In this document: positions 14,181-14,249 of the stretch, in pieces
How the letters are laid out: every line of letters begins with the position of its first letter
Position numbering within the stretch: position 1 is the first letter of the stretch
NCBI GenBank assembly: GCA_903859115.1
Contig: CAIOLH010000053.1
Location: forward strand, 1 to 14,249
DNA: 14,249 nucleotides
Source: an uncultured Opitutia bacterium
Lineage (GTDB): Bacteria > Verrucomicrobiota > Verrucomicrobiae > Opitutales > UBA953
Direction of reading: 5' to 3'
Notes under the pieces: generated by a model
Databases searched by the model: none
Told to the model about the DNA's origin: nothing
Seen by the model: the letters and a program-made list of their open reading frames with translations, nothing else
Translations under genes and position numbers: made by a program

Positions 14181-14249
14181 AGAATAGGGAATAAGGACTT
14201 AGGCGCAAAAGTCGAGCGAGTGCAGTGAAGTCTTTAGGCATAAAAAAAG

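Noticed and set aside
14148..14241. A 31-codon minus-strand frame (MPKDFTALARLL...) overlapping the M42 start in another frame
   Set aside because: No ribosome-binding site, it overlaps a firmly assigned gene start, and its composition is unremarkable; most likely chance.

Overview
The window is a compact stretch of bacterial housekeeping genes at roughly 47% GC by eye. It has no mobile elements, rRNA, tRNA or CRISPR, and no gap without a gene longer than about 200 bases. Several proteins look like those of the Planctomycetota-Verrucomicrobiota-Chlamydiota group, most likely Verrucomicrobiota of the Opitutales type. The signs are the GTGCAG nucleotide-binding loop of the thioredoxin reductase, a plant-like acetolactate synthase, a 920-residue pyruvate phosphate dikinase with a basic N-terminal tail, and a generally weak or absent Shine-Dalgarno signal. 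This placement rests on remembered family features, not on a search.

Layout. A GNAT acetyltransferase runs off the left edge (minus strand) and is divergent from trxB (plus). trxB converges on ilvB across a perfect 15-bp bidirectional terminator. thiD and ilvB lie in that order on the minus strand, separated by a 144-bp gap that holds three copies of a 9-bp motif. thiD is divergent from a small tail-anchored hypothetical gene, and an AT-rich dyad lies between them. ppdK follows on the plus strand behind a 202-bp gap with a TTGACA element and a leader stem-loop, and ends at a strong terminator with a GAAA loop. purL (single-chain type) comes next and overlaps the convergent photolyase gene by the four bases TTAA. 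The photolyase gene sits 51 bp behind an M42 aminopeptidase gene on the minus strand, probably as an operon.

How the genes fit together. ThiD makes hydroxymethylpyrimidine diphosphate for thiamine. Thiamine diphosphate is the cofactor of the acetolactate synthase encoded just downstream. PPDK interconverts pyruvate and phosphoenolpyruvate, and pyruvate is the acetolactate synthase substrate. PurL serves purine synthesis. TrxB, the photolyase and the M42 peptidase are general redox, DNA-repair and peptide-turnover functions. I see no clear new multi-gene system. The parts most worth a second look are the small membrane-anchored protein with its upstream dyad, the repeated motif in front of ilvB, the ppdK leader hairpin, and unusual residues at known regulatory or inhibitor sites in PPDK and acetolactate synthase.
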